Positions 23,110 through 34,736 are shown, numbered from the stretch's first letter. The stretch: 64,000 nt of DNA from Rhododendron vialii (GCF_030253575.1 NC_080557.1:2599001-2663000), one strand, 5' to 3'. Notes: a model not told the origin generated them from the sequence alone. Translations and numbers: made by a program.

Positions 23110-26070
23110 ATGGTGACGTTGAAGGCTTCCTACACAGTGAAACCAGCGGAGCCGAAACCATCAGAACTCATGTACTTATCAGAATTCGATCAAGTCATTG
23201 CAACAACTCATGTGCCTACAGTATACTTCTATAGACCGATCAGTGATCGGTCACTTGTTTTAAACCCAATAGAGATTCTCAAAAACTCCCTAACCAAAGC
23301 ACTAACCATATTTTACCCACTCGCTGGCCGCCTCCAATGGACCGGAAGGGGCCGCCTTGAGCTCAATTGCAACTCCATGGGCGCTCTATTTTTGGAAGCA
23401 GAGTCAGAGGCTAAAATCGACGACTTCGGAGACTTCACTCCGACTTCAGAAACCAGAGCTCTGATACCATATGTAGACTATAATAAGCCTATTGATGAGT
23501 TGCCATTGCTTTTGGTGCAAGTAACAAAGTTTAGTTGTGGTGGAATTAGTCTTGGCTTGGGCATGTCACATGTGCTTGTCGACGGCCGATGTATAGCTCA
23601 CTTTGTTTCTGAGTGGGCGAGGATTGCCCGCGGCGAGGAACCTGAAAACTTACCGTTTCTTGATCGGACGGTATTAAAATTGGAGGAGGATGATCTGACA
23701 CCGCCGAGATTTGATCACTTGGAGTTCAGCAAGCCGCCGATGTTGATTGGCCAAACGGATAACTTAGAAGAGCGGAAGAAGGAAACGACCGTGGTGATGT
23801 TGAAATTGAGCAAAGAACATATTCAAAAGCTGAAGAAAGAGGCTAATGAGTTCCCAAGTGTTTACACTAGTAGTAAGCCTTTCACCAGGTACTTCCTCTT
23901 TTCCTTTTTAAGTGTCCCGCTTCCTAACTCCAACTTATTAAGAAAATATTATCATTACACATTTCACATCAACTTTTATCTCTATTTTCCCTATTACCTT
24001 ATATAAAGACATCATCATTACACTTTTACTTACTAATTTTTCAAAATAAAATTCACTTTTAGGGGCAAAATGGAAAATGTATCAACTTTTACCAACTAAC
24101 TTTACAAAATGAACATTTATTAAGGGACAGTCCAAAATGGAATACTAGACTTTAAAAAGGGGACGGAGGGAGAATATAATATGATCCCATGTGGTTTGTA
24201 ATTGGGTGGTCTTGGCCACCGCCGCATGATGCCCATTGCCCAACAAGAGTTTAGGGCATCATATGATGGTGCCTAGGGCATGGGATAATTACTCTTTAAC
24301 AGTACCACACATTATGTGAAGTTCACATCTAAGTGTATGGACTTTAAATATGTGTAGTGTTGAGAGGTGTTGAGCCACCACGTGACGGTGCCCTAAGACG
24401 ACTGAATAATTACTCTTATTTTTGTCTTTTTGAATCATGACTTTTTTCATTAAAAATTGTCATAATTCATTTTGTATTGAGAAGAGGAATAAAAAACTAA
24501 AAAACATAGATCAAATTTGAAAAACTCTGCCAGCAAAAATAAATTTGTTTAAATTTTTTCAAGCAGTTGAGCTTTACTTTTGGAGTTGTTTGATAATCCA
24601 AATTCAACAATTAATACTAAATGGATCAAGTAATAAGTGATTTTTTTTCATTCGTTAATCATAATCTACTCTATATTAGGGGATTTGGAGAGGAGGATGG
24701 ATGCTTACGGGAATTGAACTCTAACCATGTGCATGAGATTATAAGGAAAGCACCTACTGCACTCCACTCCACTCCACTTGCAAGTAATAAGTGATTAAGT
24801 GTGTATAATAACCAAAGAGAAAATTGATGTTATATCCCTTCGACTTTGAGTGAAAATTCACTTTAGTCTTTCACATTTCAATTTGGACAAATATATACTT
24901 GCATTTTGGAATTGATTTCAATGTCATCCATATGTTGGTTGCCGTTTGTTTTTTGGACGGTGAATGGTCTTCTCCACCCCACCCACCCCCCCCCGGTAAC
25001 CACCACTCTAGCACGGTCACACACTCCACCACCACCAACAGTACTACTGCACCATTCCCACCACAATCACCACCACCACACAACCACTCCACCACCACCA
25101 CTAGTACTACTGCACCATTGCCACCACAATCACCATTACCACACAACCACTCCACCACCGGCGCCCCTACAACTACCATCACTCCATCCCTAAAGCGAAA
25201 AATAGTTCAAAATATTAAATATGTACGTATTAATGTCTTTTGAGTTTGAACTTAATGTTGTCTTTTTTAACAAAAATGCTACCCGCACAACTGTTGTGTT
25301 GGTTGTGCACCTAATTCTGACCATCCAAATTTTTAATCTAGTATATAGTGGTCCGTTTTTTTCATTTTCCGATGCTGGCCGAGAGTCTCGAGACAAGCAT
25401 TTATACGAGATTTCATAGTTTGACCAAAAACTACAGGAAGCAAATTACGCTAATGAGTGCGATTCTATATGGTATGATGATGAAACCTCTTATTACCAGG
25501 TATGAGGCTGTGACTGCACACATGTGGAGGTGTACATCCAAGGTAAGGCTGCACGAAATTGAGCAACTAACAAGCGTGCGCTTTACCGTGGACTTTCACA
25601 GCCGGATGGTACCGCCATTGCCAAAGCACTATTTCGGGAATGCAGTCTTACCGATGAGATCAGCAACGGTCACCTCAGGAGAGCTGCTGCTGAAGCCGTT
25701 AGGATATGGCTGTAGCAAGATAAGGGAAGCCATAGAGAAGGTAACAGACGAGTACGTAAGGTCATCTCTAGCTTACTTGAAAAGGGAAAAGGATTTGTCC
25801 AAGTTGAGGTACTCTCATGTCGTGGGATCTACGCAAGGAGTTTTCCTTGGCAACCCGAACATTGTAATCACTAGTTGGATCGGGTTGCCTTGGTGTGGTG
25901 TTGATTTCGGATGGGGAAAGGAAATTTACATGGGACCCGGAACGGTTGGGTTGGACGGGAAGTCGTTCGTATTTCTCAGCCGTGACGAAGATGGTTCTTT
26001 CGACGCCCCATTTCGGTTGCAGGTTGAACATATGGATGCCTTCAAGAAGTTCTTCTACGAGAATATTTGA
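23110..26070 (+). CDS. BAHD acyltransferase, spermidine hydroxycinnamoyltransferase-like, 449 aa
   Basis: Exons 23110-23888 and 25500-26070 join within an Arg codon (AG|G) to give 449 residues, the usual BAHD length. The acyl-transfer motif HxxxD is present as HVLVD at residues 154-158, and the structural motif DFGWG at 395-399. The single intron at this site and the N-terminus (SYTVKPAEP..., LSEFDQV) are like spermidine/shikimate hydroxycinnamoyltransferases, and I think the spermidine type (SHT, clade V) is closer; the acceptor is inferred, not shown. Such enzymes are soluble and use CoA thioesters. The intron (23889-25499) carries a Stowaway-like element that starts three bases after the splice junction, a repeat shared with the pseudogene and an ACC-rich tract. 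A dead inverted copy lies at 887-3476. Confidence 0.93.
23892..24174. mobile_element. Stowaway-like MITE at the 5' splice site of the BAHD intron
   Basis: The right end GGGGACGGAGGGAGAA and the left end CTTCCTCTTTTCCTTTTTAA form diverged Stowaway-type inverted repeats, with TA at 23890-23891 and 24175-24176. In the dead BAHD copy the exon is followed directly by GTATATGATACGATCCC, which is the sequence found on the far side of this element, so that copy is the empty site. The element leaves the donor dinucleotide intact and supplies intron positions +4 onward. Confidence 0.7.
24970..25200. repeat. ACC/CCA-rich low-complexity tract in BAHD intron
   Basis: A degenerate ACCACCACA-type repeat, partly as two near-identical units of about 80 bp (about 25010-25085 and 25090-25165). 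It matches the complementary tract in the pseudogene intron. Thr/His/Pro-rich open frames here are artefacts. Confidence 0.75.
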
Positions 26071-26283
26071 GGGCCGCATCAATGTTTTGCTCAAGTTTCC
26101 TTTGTAGTAATCTTGATTAGGGATAATGTGCCAATTGTGTGTGCATGTGAGTGCCCCTTGGGGGAGTGATTTGTGCAAGAGATGTGTGACCGTGAGTGAG
26201 AAGTGTTTGTATTAAAATTTGCATATTTTTTAAAATTGATTAATGAAATAGAGTTATTTGAGTTGTCATAATTAAACTAGAAC

Positions 26284-26790
26284 CATGTGCTATATTTTCT
26301 TCTTAATGAATTAAGATTTTTTCTTTTGCAAAAAAAAAAAAAGAGAAAAGAAAAAAAAAAAAAAAAAGAAGGAAAAGTCGTTTTGGCAGAGCAGAAACCA
26401 AAAACTGATGTGGTTTCTATGTTTCTTCTATTGTTGTGAGATTATTCTATAATTTGGGATTTTGCATTACAAGGTGTTTGCTAGGCAAAACTCTTATATC
26501 GTGTTGGCTCCACACACCTTTCTGTAAGTGCATGTGCAAATTTAGGGTCCGATTGTGCAAATTGTACATGGTTGTAGCATAGTTACTATAGATTTCATGG
26601 CTTCGGGAATTTTTACAAGTTTTGAGCATTCAAAAACCACGTCGTCAGTCAAATCCTAAGAAAATGCAACCGGTTAATTTTAACCCAAAATTGTTGACCT
26701 CGTAGTTAAGGCCTGAAACTTAGAAGAATACTCGATCTTAATAACTAAAGTTCGAAATCTCTCTAGTGCCCAGCTAACCTTTGCACCCAT
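26284..26790 (+). repeat. third, partial copy of the duplicated block
   Basis: Starting about 215 bp after the BAHD stop codon, this segment aligns with 18043-18060 plus 18500-19010 of copy 1 and with about 34866-35345 of copy 2, sharing GTGCTATATTTTCTTCTTAA, GTCGTTTTGGCAGAGCAGAA and the SINE-like end. It lacks the Tourist-like insertion of copy 1. So the 3' flank of the FAD gene exists three times here. Confidence 0.83.
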
Positions 26791-27091
26791 ATGATTCCTT
26801 AATACTATTCTAGCTAGGATCTTCTCCTTGGATTCTAATGTGACTATTGATCGTGCAGTACAAACAGTTGTTATAAAATGATATAGTTCTGAACGTTCAT
26901 TTTGCCATCTAATATACTATTGCAATTGCGATTATAAAATTTGGTCCGAATCTCTCTGGAAAAAAATTACGCAATCAGTATTCGAAATGAACGATCCGGA
27001 TCTTGAAACTAGAACGGGGACGGATGATCATGTGGCCGCATTGCTCCCGGTATCGGGAATTAAAAAGAAAAAAACTAGAGAGTTTTAAGCG

Positions 27092-27217
27092 ATTAGTCAA
27101 TTTCTATAACGAAGCTGCCATGCAATTTCCTAATGCCAGAAACTTGGGGGAATTTAGTCAATTTCTGTAACGAAGCTGCCATGCAATTTCCTAATGCCAG
27201 AAACTTGGGGGAATTCA
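27092..27217. repeat. 62-bp direct tandem duplication
   Basis: A unit beginning TTTAGTCAATTTCTGTAACG (AGTCAATTTCTATAACG in the first copy) and ending CCAGAAACTTGGGGGAATT is repeated twice with very few changes, followed by a short (CT)n run at about 27222-27237. The sequence from 26791 to here has no recognisable gene. Confidence 0.8.
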
Positions 27218-27402
27218 ATCACTCTCTCTCTCTCTCGGTCTACCCAGCAAATTAATTAATAAATGCAATAATTCCTACCTTCAGCCATTTATTCTACGAT
27301 TTCCCTCAGGAATTTTCTGATACAGGTGATTTACTACCTACACATTATTTTTCTCCAAAGTTGGCAGATCTAATCTTCTTTCCCCAATTATACAAGGAGT
27401 GT

Positions 27403-27828
27403 AAATTCTGTCCGGATGAACCGGAAAAGGAAGTTTTTCGCCACCCCATGGGTCTCCTTCGTGCATTTTTTTTGGGTAATTCAGACCGTGGATCTTGTAG
27501 ATCCTGTAAAATAATGTATCCATGCAAAAAAATCAGCTTGTGCGGACATCGATAGGTATATCAAAAGTTGAGTTTTTAAACGAAAAAATAAACGGTTCTG
27601 GACAATTTAACTTAAAAAAACAGTTGACAGTTCCAGGCCGTCCATTTTTTCTTCTAAAACTCAACTTTTGACATATATATCAATGTCCGGATAAGTTGAT
27701 TTTTAAAATATATACACTATTTTACAAGCCCTACAAAATGCACGGTTTGAATTATTCAAAAAAATGCGCGAAGAAGGCCCACAGGGGTGCTTGCGGAAAA
27801 CCCCCTATCCGGCTCATCCGGACAAAAT
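27403..27828. mobile_element. about 430-bp foldback element
   Basis: The left arm (27403-27576: TGTCCGGATGAACCGG ... TATCAAAAGTTGAGTTTTTA) is complementary, with mismatches, to the right arm (27654-27828: TAAAACTCAACTTTTGACAT ... CCGGCTCATCCGGACA). The centre of about 75 bp also pairs weakly. A related half element lies near 19080-19290. No coding capacity and no clear target duplication. Confidence 0.75.
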
Positions 27829-28052
27829 TTAATTTTAATCTCTTATATAAGATAAAATATTTACTACAACTGTTTCTGTGAGAAGGATTATGCGGAGCAC
27901 CATCGCGCACATCCAAAATGTATTGGACGAGTCTTCTTTAAATAAAATTCATTAAAATCTGAACTATCTTAAGTCAGAAAGGACGACTAAAATCACCCGC
28001 CTCCATGATTGTCTTATTTACGGCTCCTCGTGAATAAGACAATCTTGTTCAA

Positions 28053-28060
28053 TATAAATA
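28053..28060 (+). promoter_or_regulatory. TATA box of the CML gene
   Basis: TATAAATA lies 80-87 bp upstream of the ATG at 28140. A transcription start about 30 bp downstream (near 28085-28090) would leave a leader of about 50 bases and would place the upstream in-frame TTG at 28089 at or before the transcript end. Confidence 0.55.
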
Positions 28061-28139
28061 AACCCCTTTGCATGTGATGTGATTCATTTTGGCTGAGGGA
28101 AAAAACAAAACCTTCGGTTTTTTCCGTTCCACCACCCCA

Positions 28140-28721
28140 ATGGAACCCGAGAGAATTCCGAAATCCTTCGGTTGTTTCCCTCACAGGAGCCTGCGAACAA
28201 CCCTCCAACGTTGCAAGTCACTAAAGTCCAGTTCGAAATCATCTCCTCGGTCTCCAAACTCTACAAATATTACTACTACGAGGAAAACCAGTGCAACGAG
28301 AGAAGAGGAGTTGAAAGAAGTTTTTCGCCGTTTCGATGGAGACAGCGACGGGAAGATATCGGCCGTTGAGCTGAGGGCTTATTTCGCCTCGATAGGGGAG
28401 TACATGTCGCACGAGGAGGCGCGGGGAGTCATCGAAGATCTGGATGCGGATGGAGATAACTTGATGGATTTTGGAGACTTTCTGAGGCTGATGAAGAAGG
28501 AAGGTAAAGGAGACGGGGACGACGAGGACATCAAGGCCGCGTTCGAGATGTTTGAATTCGGGAAGGGGTCGGGACGGATCACGTCGAAGAGTTTGCAGAG
28601 GGTTTTGAGCCGGTTTGGGGATGAGAAATCGCAAGATGAGTGTGAAGCCATGATTCGGGCGTACGATGCGGACGGGAATGGGGAGCTGGATTTTCACGAG
28701 TTTTACCAGATGATGGCCTGA
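28140..28721 (+). CDS. CML41: calmodulin-like EF-hand protein, CML41-like, 193 aa
   Basis: A single-exon gene. I start it at the first ATG (28140); the frame is open upstream to a TTG at 28089 but no ATG precedes. Residues 1-55 are basic and Ser/Thr-rich with no EF-hand, as in CML41, where this region directs the protein away from the cytosol. EF-hand loops: residues 66-77 (DGDSDGKISAVE, complete), 102-113 (DADGDNLMDFGD, with Asp at position 12), a degenerate third hand near 139-150 lacking the acidic ligands, and 176-187 (DADGNGELDFHE, complete). It is a calcium sensor with probably three working sites. Arabidopsis CML41 acts at plasmodesmata in immunity-linked callose deposition; that role here is inferred from similarity. 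Confidence 0.88.
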   Translation: MEPERIPKSFGCFPHRSLRTTLQRCKSLKSSSKSSPRSPNSTNITTTRKTSATREEELKEVFRRFDGDSDGKISAVELRAYFASIGEYMSHEEARGVIEDLDADGDNLMDFGDFLRLMKKEGKGDGDDEDIKAAFEMFEFGKGSGRITSKSLQRVLSRFGDEKSQDECEAMIRAYDADGNGELDFHEFYQMMA

Positions 28722-29625
28722 TGTACTTTTCGAATTATCTTCTTTGTGTTTTTATTGCAGTTATTTTACCTGAAAACATGCATTTACAGGAAATTGCAGT
28801 TGATCAATATTGAGAGGAAACTCACAAACTGTGTGTAATACATTATTGATTATACAAGGTGTTGCATTTTCCATCAGATTTGATAGGGTAGATGTGGAGG
28901 ACACATCTGGTCACAAAATCCGTGTAGATTTTTGCAGATTTTATAACAAGGAGGGTTTGAAAGATATCTCGATCTTACTCAAGTCAAATATTACATGCAT
29001 TTGTATCTATATATATATTGGGAAAAGTTCTGAATGCAACTTCGAAATTAGAACATAATGGTCCATAGATATATAAGTCGTGATTTCGCTACGTGCACGT
29101 CAGAGAGAATTAAGATCGACTTTGTCTGGTTCCGATTAGTTTGGTTCATTTCCTCTGAGCCTCTGGTTAGGATGAGTGGATCGCCTTGCCCTTCGCCTGA
29201 CCTGCACACAAGTAGGCACGAGTGCAGGACCAAAAGACTACACCAGAGGAGCTCCGGAATGGCCCTCCTGCGTGAGAGTGAGAAAAGTGCAGAGCAAGTA
29301 GGAATGGAGTGGGTTTGAGTGGGGAGAAAGCATGTACTTAGGGTTGCTATCACTGGGTTGAGTGGGGAGAAAGCATGTACTTAGGGTTGCTATCATTGGG
29401 TATTTATAGAGATCTCCTTACTTGCTCTCCAAGTACGAACTCCTGCGTACGTAGCACACGTCGGCTGACATCACTTCAACGTCACAGATAGGGTTTAGTT
29501 ACCGCTTTGAGAGTGAGCTGGCACCCCCATGTGCGCTCATCATTATCCTTTACCGTAACTGTCAGACGTGACATCACAAACGTCACCATGGCACAAAGCG
29601 GCTACTCACACGAGTGAGTATATTA
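28722..29625. other. spacer with possible retrotransposon fragment
   Basis: No gene is supported. The segment from about 29170 to 29600 is GC-richer than its surroundings (CCAGAGGAGCTCCGG, GGGTATTTATAGAGATCTCC) and reads like an untranslated LTR or leader fragment, but no protein motif was seen. A 45-bp unit containing GAGTGGGGAGAAAGCATGTA is tandemly duplicated at about 29312-29402. Confidence 0.4.
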
Positions 29626-30361
29626 AAGGTTGTTCCGTATTGTTAAACTGTTTTTTTATGGTAACGTTGTTGATGATTAGGTGCTTTATTTGTATGCTAT
29701 TCTCTCTCATGAAATCGTAAGTTGATCAATGAACTGCATATGATGTTGGTTACATATTTTCACTATAACTTAACAATTAGGCTGTGCAAGAGCAAGATGC
29801 AAGTTAAACAAACATAGAAAGATCAGCATGCAACCTTCCCTGCTATGATACTTCCAAAAAAATTGTCAAAGATTGTGACAGAACCAGGTAAACATTCTTT
29901 TCAGCGGAAAATTTGAACAATAATAGTGTTTAGTCAAACCAGGTCGATACAACACTCCCACTCAAGATTCTTGAGTCTGGGATGGAGGCAGTTGACATTA
30001 AGAGCTTATTATTGCTGTAATCAGTAATAAGATATGTATGATGGAGGCAGTTGGCATTAAGAGCCTATTCTTTCAATTACCATATTCCTTGAGAAACAGA
30101 TAATCAGGTATACATGTTAATTAGTTTGGCATGAACTCATCGCGCTGTGCAATATCATGTTGCGGGCTTGTATATGGTACAATTTTGAGGCATCAGCTGA
30201 AATACATGATACTGATGATCTAGTTAAAAATATTAGAATCGCATTGATCTCAATAGTTTTGTTCTTCATGTTTCTTAATCTTTGGGTGTGTTAATCTTTC
30301 CATCTAGTATTTTATAAGAGGACCCCTCTTTGATTGAGGAGTAAGGTCTTATGCGTGGCAG

Positions 30362-33300
30362 GGCGGTGCAGGTACTTGGAGCGATGGAAAACTATTAACT
30401 TGAATAGGAAGGAATGGCAACAGCATTCTGTCAGTGTGTATCATTTGTCAAATTTAGTAAATTACAACTTCGTTCTTGTTAGCTGTATGATTTGTTTTTG
30501 CTAGCATTCAACTTCTGTGGCTTTGTTTGTTTCAACATAAAGTGTTTTGCTTCAGAAAGACAGAAATATTTTCATGTAAAACTTTTTAGGGTAGGAACTT
30601 CGTCGTTCCTCTGTTTTCGGTGTTTGGCTGATACCTCAATGGAAGTTCTAAACAAAAGGGGGGAAATGGGAAAAAAAAAAGCTCTCAAATACTTGAAGTG
30701 ACAGAAAGGGTACTTTCAAGGGCAACTAAAGTGAGCAATGCATTGCTGAATCTCTCTTCTTCCCCCCACCCCAGCTCTCTCTCTCTCTCTCTCTCTCCAA
30801 GTCAGAATGTTGGTCTCTTCTGTTTTTCCTTTTTTCCCTCATGGTTGGTGGAACTCTCTCTCTCTCTCTCTCCAAGTCAGAATGTTGGTCTCTTCTGTTT
30901 TTCCTTTTTCCCCTCATGGTTGGTGGAAAGAAGTGCTGATCTATCGCATGGCTCTGTGTTTTGGAAATGACCTGTTGAAGTTTACTACCTAAGTTTTTTA
31001 TGAACCCATTTAGTGTAACTTTTTTCCCTGAATTTTTTTTTGCACTTTGGCATATCCAACCATCTAATGAGTTATGAAGCTATTATCACCGTCAGAAAGT
31101 GTTACACTTCTTCCGCAGGTTATGAAAACTTTAGTCACTTCGGAAGCTCCAGAAAATATCTTGTTTGATGGGAAGCCCCATTTGGGAACTGACAGATTGG
31201 TTCACTATTACGCAACTTTCGGCAGCATCTGCAAAGATTGGGCGTGAGCCACAGTTTTCTTCCCAGAGTGCCCTAGACACAGAAACACATAGTTTCAAAC
31301 TTCATTATGAGAATTTATTCCAATACTTGTTTTCTATTGTACGAAAATGTTTCTCGTGTAATGTGCTTAGGTAGATATTAGGTTTGGGACAAGGGTAGAT
31401 GACTTGCTTGTGGAGAATGGAAATGTTGTGAGCGTAGAAGTTTCTGACTCGAGAAGCAACTTGAAGTTTAATAGCCAGAAGTTGGGATGTGATGCAGCTG
31501 CACTTGCAGTTGGACATTCTGCCCGTGATATATATCAAATGCTTCTCTCTCATGATACAATCCTGGTTCCTAAAGAATTTGCTGTGCGTTTCTCAGCTAA
31601 TATTTGTGTCATCTGCTTCCATTGCGACATGCATTTATTATTTTTCTCTCATATCATGACATCTGCATTCATTTCTGAGTTAACATGGAAAAACAGAACT
31701 ACACACCATGTGGCCGGACCACTCTATGTCTCGATCTCTTTGTGCGTGGGCATGTGATTGAAATTGTACACAGGTGCGTCCACAGGTGCCACTTGTGTGT
31801 GTCTATTAACATGTGCATGTGGTTCATGCCATAGTTCAAGATTAATGGAGTAACAGTTTACTGTTTCCTATTCTATTGTGATCATAGTATGATAGAATCG
31901 ATATCACCTCCTTCATCATCAACCACCGGATGGTACCAAGACAAGCAGGCTTGATCATATCCCAAAGAGCCCAACCATTACCTCCTTCAGTTTTTAGAAA
32001 CTCAACATGATACCGATTCATTAGAGGCAATTACAGCATTATCAAGAATACGTTGAAACAGAAAACTAAAACCAGAAGCATTTTCATCATTTTTGATGAC
32101 TGGAACACATTTTCCATTTTAAGCATTTATTTTTTGGTGGCTTCTTTAATTTTTTGGCTCTTATGATCCGGGCTAGTGTATATAATACCCACCCCCTGCC
32201 CCCACAAGGAAAGAAGGGGGAAGGGCTGGGGAACAAGCTCGGTGAGTGGCTTGGTGAGGAATGTGGATTGTACCTCTAGTTAAAAAGTTGAGGGGAAGAC
32301 ATTTAAATGGTAACAGGGTAAAGAACATCAAATGAGCAGGGTAGAATTCTGTTTGCTATGCAGATAGGGCTCTTCTTCCATATCAGTTAAAGACATGGAC
32401 TCCGTGCACTTTGGTTTTATCAAGATGCTAGTATTATCTTCGATCATTTGTGGAAAGTTGTTACAAGTGCTCTATTTAACATTTTTGCGGTTTGGATATG
32501 TGGAGATTGATGTTTTCTCTAATTCTGTCAGTTACGTTCTTATTATCATTATTTACTTTTCTTTTAGTAAGGACTTACGTGACTTTACAGGTTGCTTTGC
32601 ATATTGAGCATCCTCAAGAACTGATAAACGGCATACATGTTGGTTTGCGTATTGAGCATCCCAAAGCATTGACTTGTTTTGACACCTATTGGAAAAATCC
32701 AACGATGACAGTTTCAGGTGGAGTATTTCCAATGTCAATTGACATTTCTCTTATGCATCTGAAACTTTCCTCATCCTTGATATTCCTAGCCAACCGAAAC
32801 AATATTCCGTAACCCAGTTTTGATCCTTGGTCATGTGATTGATAATTCGGTGTGTGGAGAGGATGGAAATCTTCATTCCTGAGTTCATGTGGATGGGATC
32901 TAACAGGTCACTTGCAGGTTGTTCTCACTACTACAAATACGTCAGAACTATGTATCAATGGCATGTCATTCTCTCGACATGCGTCTAAGTGGGCCAATGC
33001 AGCACTCGTTGTTACCGTCTCGTCTAAGGATTTTGAGTCTCTTCCATGGGCCTCCAGCAGGAGTTGAATTTCAGGTAGTTTTGGTGTTCTATGTTCATCT
33101 TCACTTGGTTTGTTTCATTATTTTTTGTAAATCTCAACCCAACAGTTCGGTGGACCACAGTCCAATGCAGCAATCAAAAATTCAGTTAAAGCTATCTTCC
33201 TGCTAACGGACTGGTCAATCAAATGTCTTTAGGCCATGGAATTTGTGTTTACATGATTAGTGTCTATTACAGTTTTATTTCATGGAAAGCAGTCCCTTTT

Positions 33301-34282
33301 ATTCTTTTTCTTCTTTTTTTTCTTGTCATACCCCTTTAAACTTTAGTTTTAACCTTTGCCACCATTATACAGAGAAAATTTGAGCGAAGAGCGGCTACAA
33401 TGGGAGCGGGCAATTTTCAGGTGCCTGTGCAAACAGTTACTGATTTTCTGGAACACATGTTGCCGGGTAAAGCATTTTTTTTCTTTCCTCATACCTAATT
33501 TCTTACTTCCAAATCTGTATCTAAACTGAATTGCCTTGGATGCTCAGGAGCATCTATACAACCCTCGAGTTATCGACTGGGAGTTAAGGCAGCCAGCCTC
33601 CATGAATTGTTTCCAAGTTATTTAACGGAGGCTTTACAAAGTTCAATCTTGACGTTTGACAATGAGGTTTTCTTTTAATCTTCATTTTCTTCTCTCCTTT
33701 TTGCTTCATGTTAAATGCACGAAATACATAGTTTTTTTTTTTTTTCAAACTACCATTTTCCCCTCTAAAAATTGGAATTTCAGTTACCAGGATTCATCTC
33801 CAGCAATGCTCTTCTTCAAGGAGTAGAGGTAACCCCATTCAGTTTTGCGGCTTTTCTATTACTTGATCCATGTTTTCTACTTTCATTTTGCCTTCCTATT
33901 TACATAGTGTGCATTTCACTTCAGAATGGTATTATCTGGCACTTGTTTTTGGATCTGCAGTTTAATTTTCCGTTGTCGACAAATCATAGTACTTTTTTCC
34001 TTACGAATGACTGAGCATTTTACAATACTTTCCTTTTTCTTTTCCCAGACAAGAACCAGTTCTCCTGTCAAAATTCTCCGCAGCGCTGAGACATACGAGT
34101 GCACATCTTTAAAAGGACTCTACCCAATCGGAGAAGGAGCAGGTTATGCAGGTGGGATTGTGAGCGCTGCTGTTGATGGGATGTATGCTGGTTTTGCTTT
34201 GGCAAAAAGTCTAGATCTCTACTGGTGCAGCGTAGAGTCAGTTTTGGGCAAGGCTAAGAGTTCTGGATTTACAAGTTACTAA
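30362..34282 (+). pseudogene. 5'-truncated PDE327 pseudogene
   Basis: It corresponds to exons 4-13 of the gene at 7896-16604, without exons 1-3, so the transit peptide and the GxGxxG fold are missing. Exon 4 (from 30362) has CGA changed to TGA at 30401-30403. Exon 5 has a 1-bp deletion at about 31202. Exon 6 (31371-31583) is intact in frame. Exon 7 has Gly-to-Ala, Arg-to-His and a lost CAG|GT donor (CAT). Exon 8, carrying CMCPGG, is deleted with about 0.9 kb of intron. Exon 9 has a 5-bp deletion at about 33042-33046 leading to a stop. Exons 10-13 are nearly unchanged through TAA at 34280-34282. Non-functional as an oxidoreductase. Confidence 0.93.
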
Positions 34283-34736
34283 TGGATTTCGGTCATTTCA
34301 TTCCAACTGATGTTGAATGGAGCTGAAAGGAGGTAACTAGTTTGTAGTTGGCTTAGATTTTTGGTTGCTGAATTTTTTTTCCGGTCGAGAAATTTTGCAT
34401 TCCGTTCATAATTTGTATCAGCAACCTGTAAAAGGGATTGTTATGTTCTCGATAAGGTGTCGATGAAAATTTAGCTATTTTATCAAAATGCCTCTTCATT
34501 TTTATCTTAATATATTCTTGTGTCATCAAATGCCTCTTCTTATAATGTCAACAAGAGTGTGATTTATCACTTGACGGAGTAGTCTTAGTTCAGAGAGAAA
34601 CCTGAGTTAAAATGGTTGGCCTGATGCTCAATGAGCAGGACAGACCCCATGTTAGTAGACGGTGGGATTAGTCTCAGAAATTAATCAAAATGTGTATATA
34701 AGTTGATCCAGACATCTAAGATGTTAAAAAAGGAAT

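Noticed and set aside
24870-25243. Thr/His/Pro-rich and Val/Gly-rich frames
   Set aside because: These are translations of the ACC/GGT low-complexity tract in the BAHD intron.
28089-28139. N-terminal extension of the CML protein to 210 residues
   Set aside because: It begins at a TTG, not an ATG, and lies at or before the transcript start expected from the TATA box at 28053-28060.
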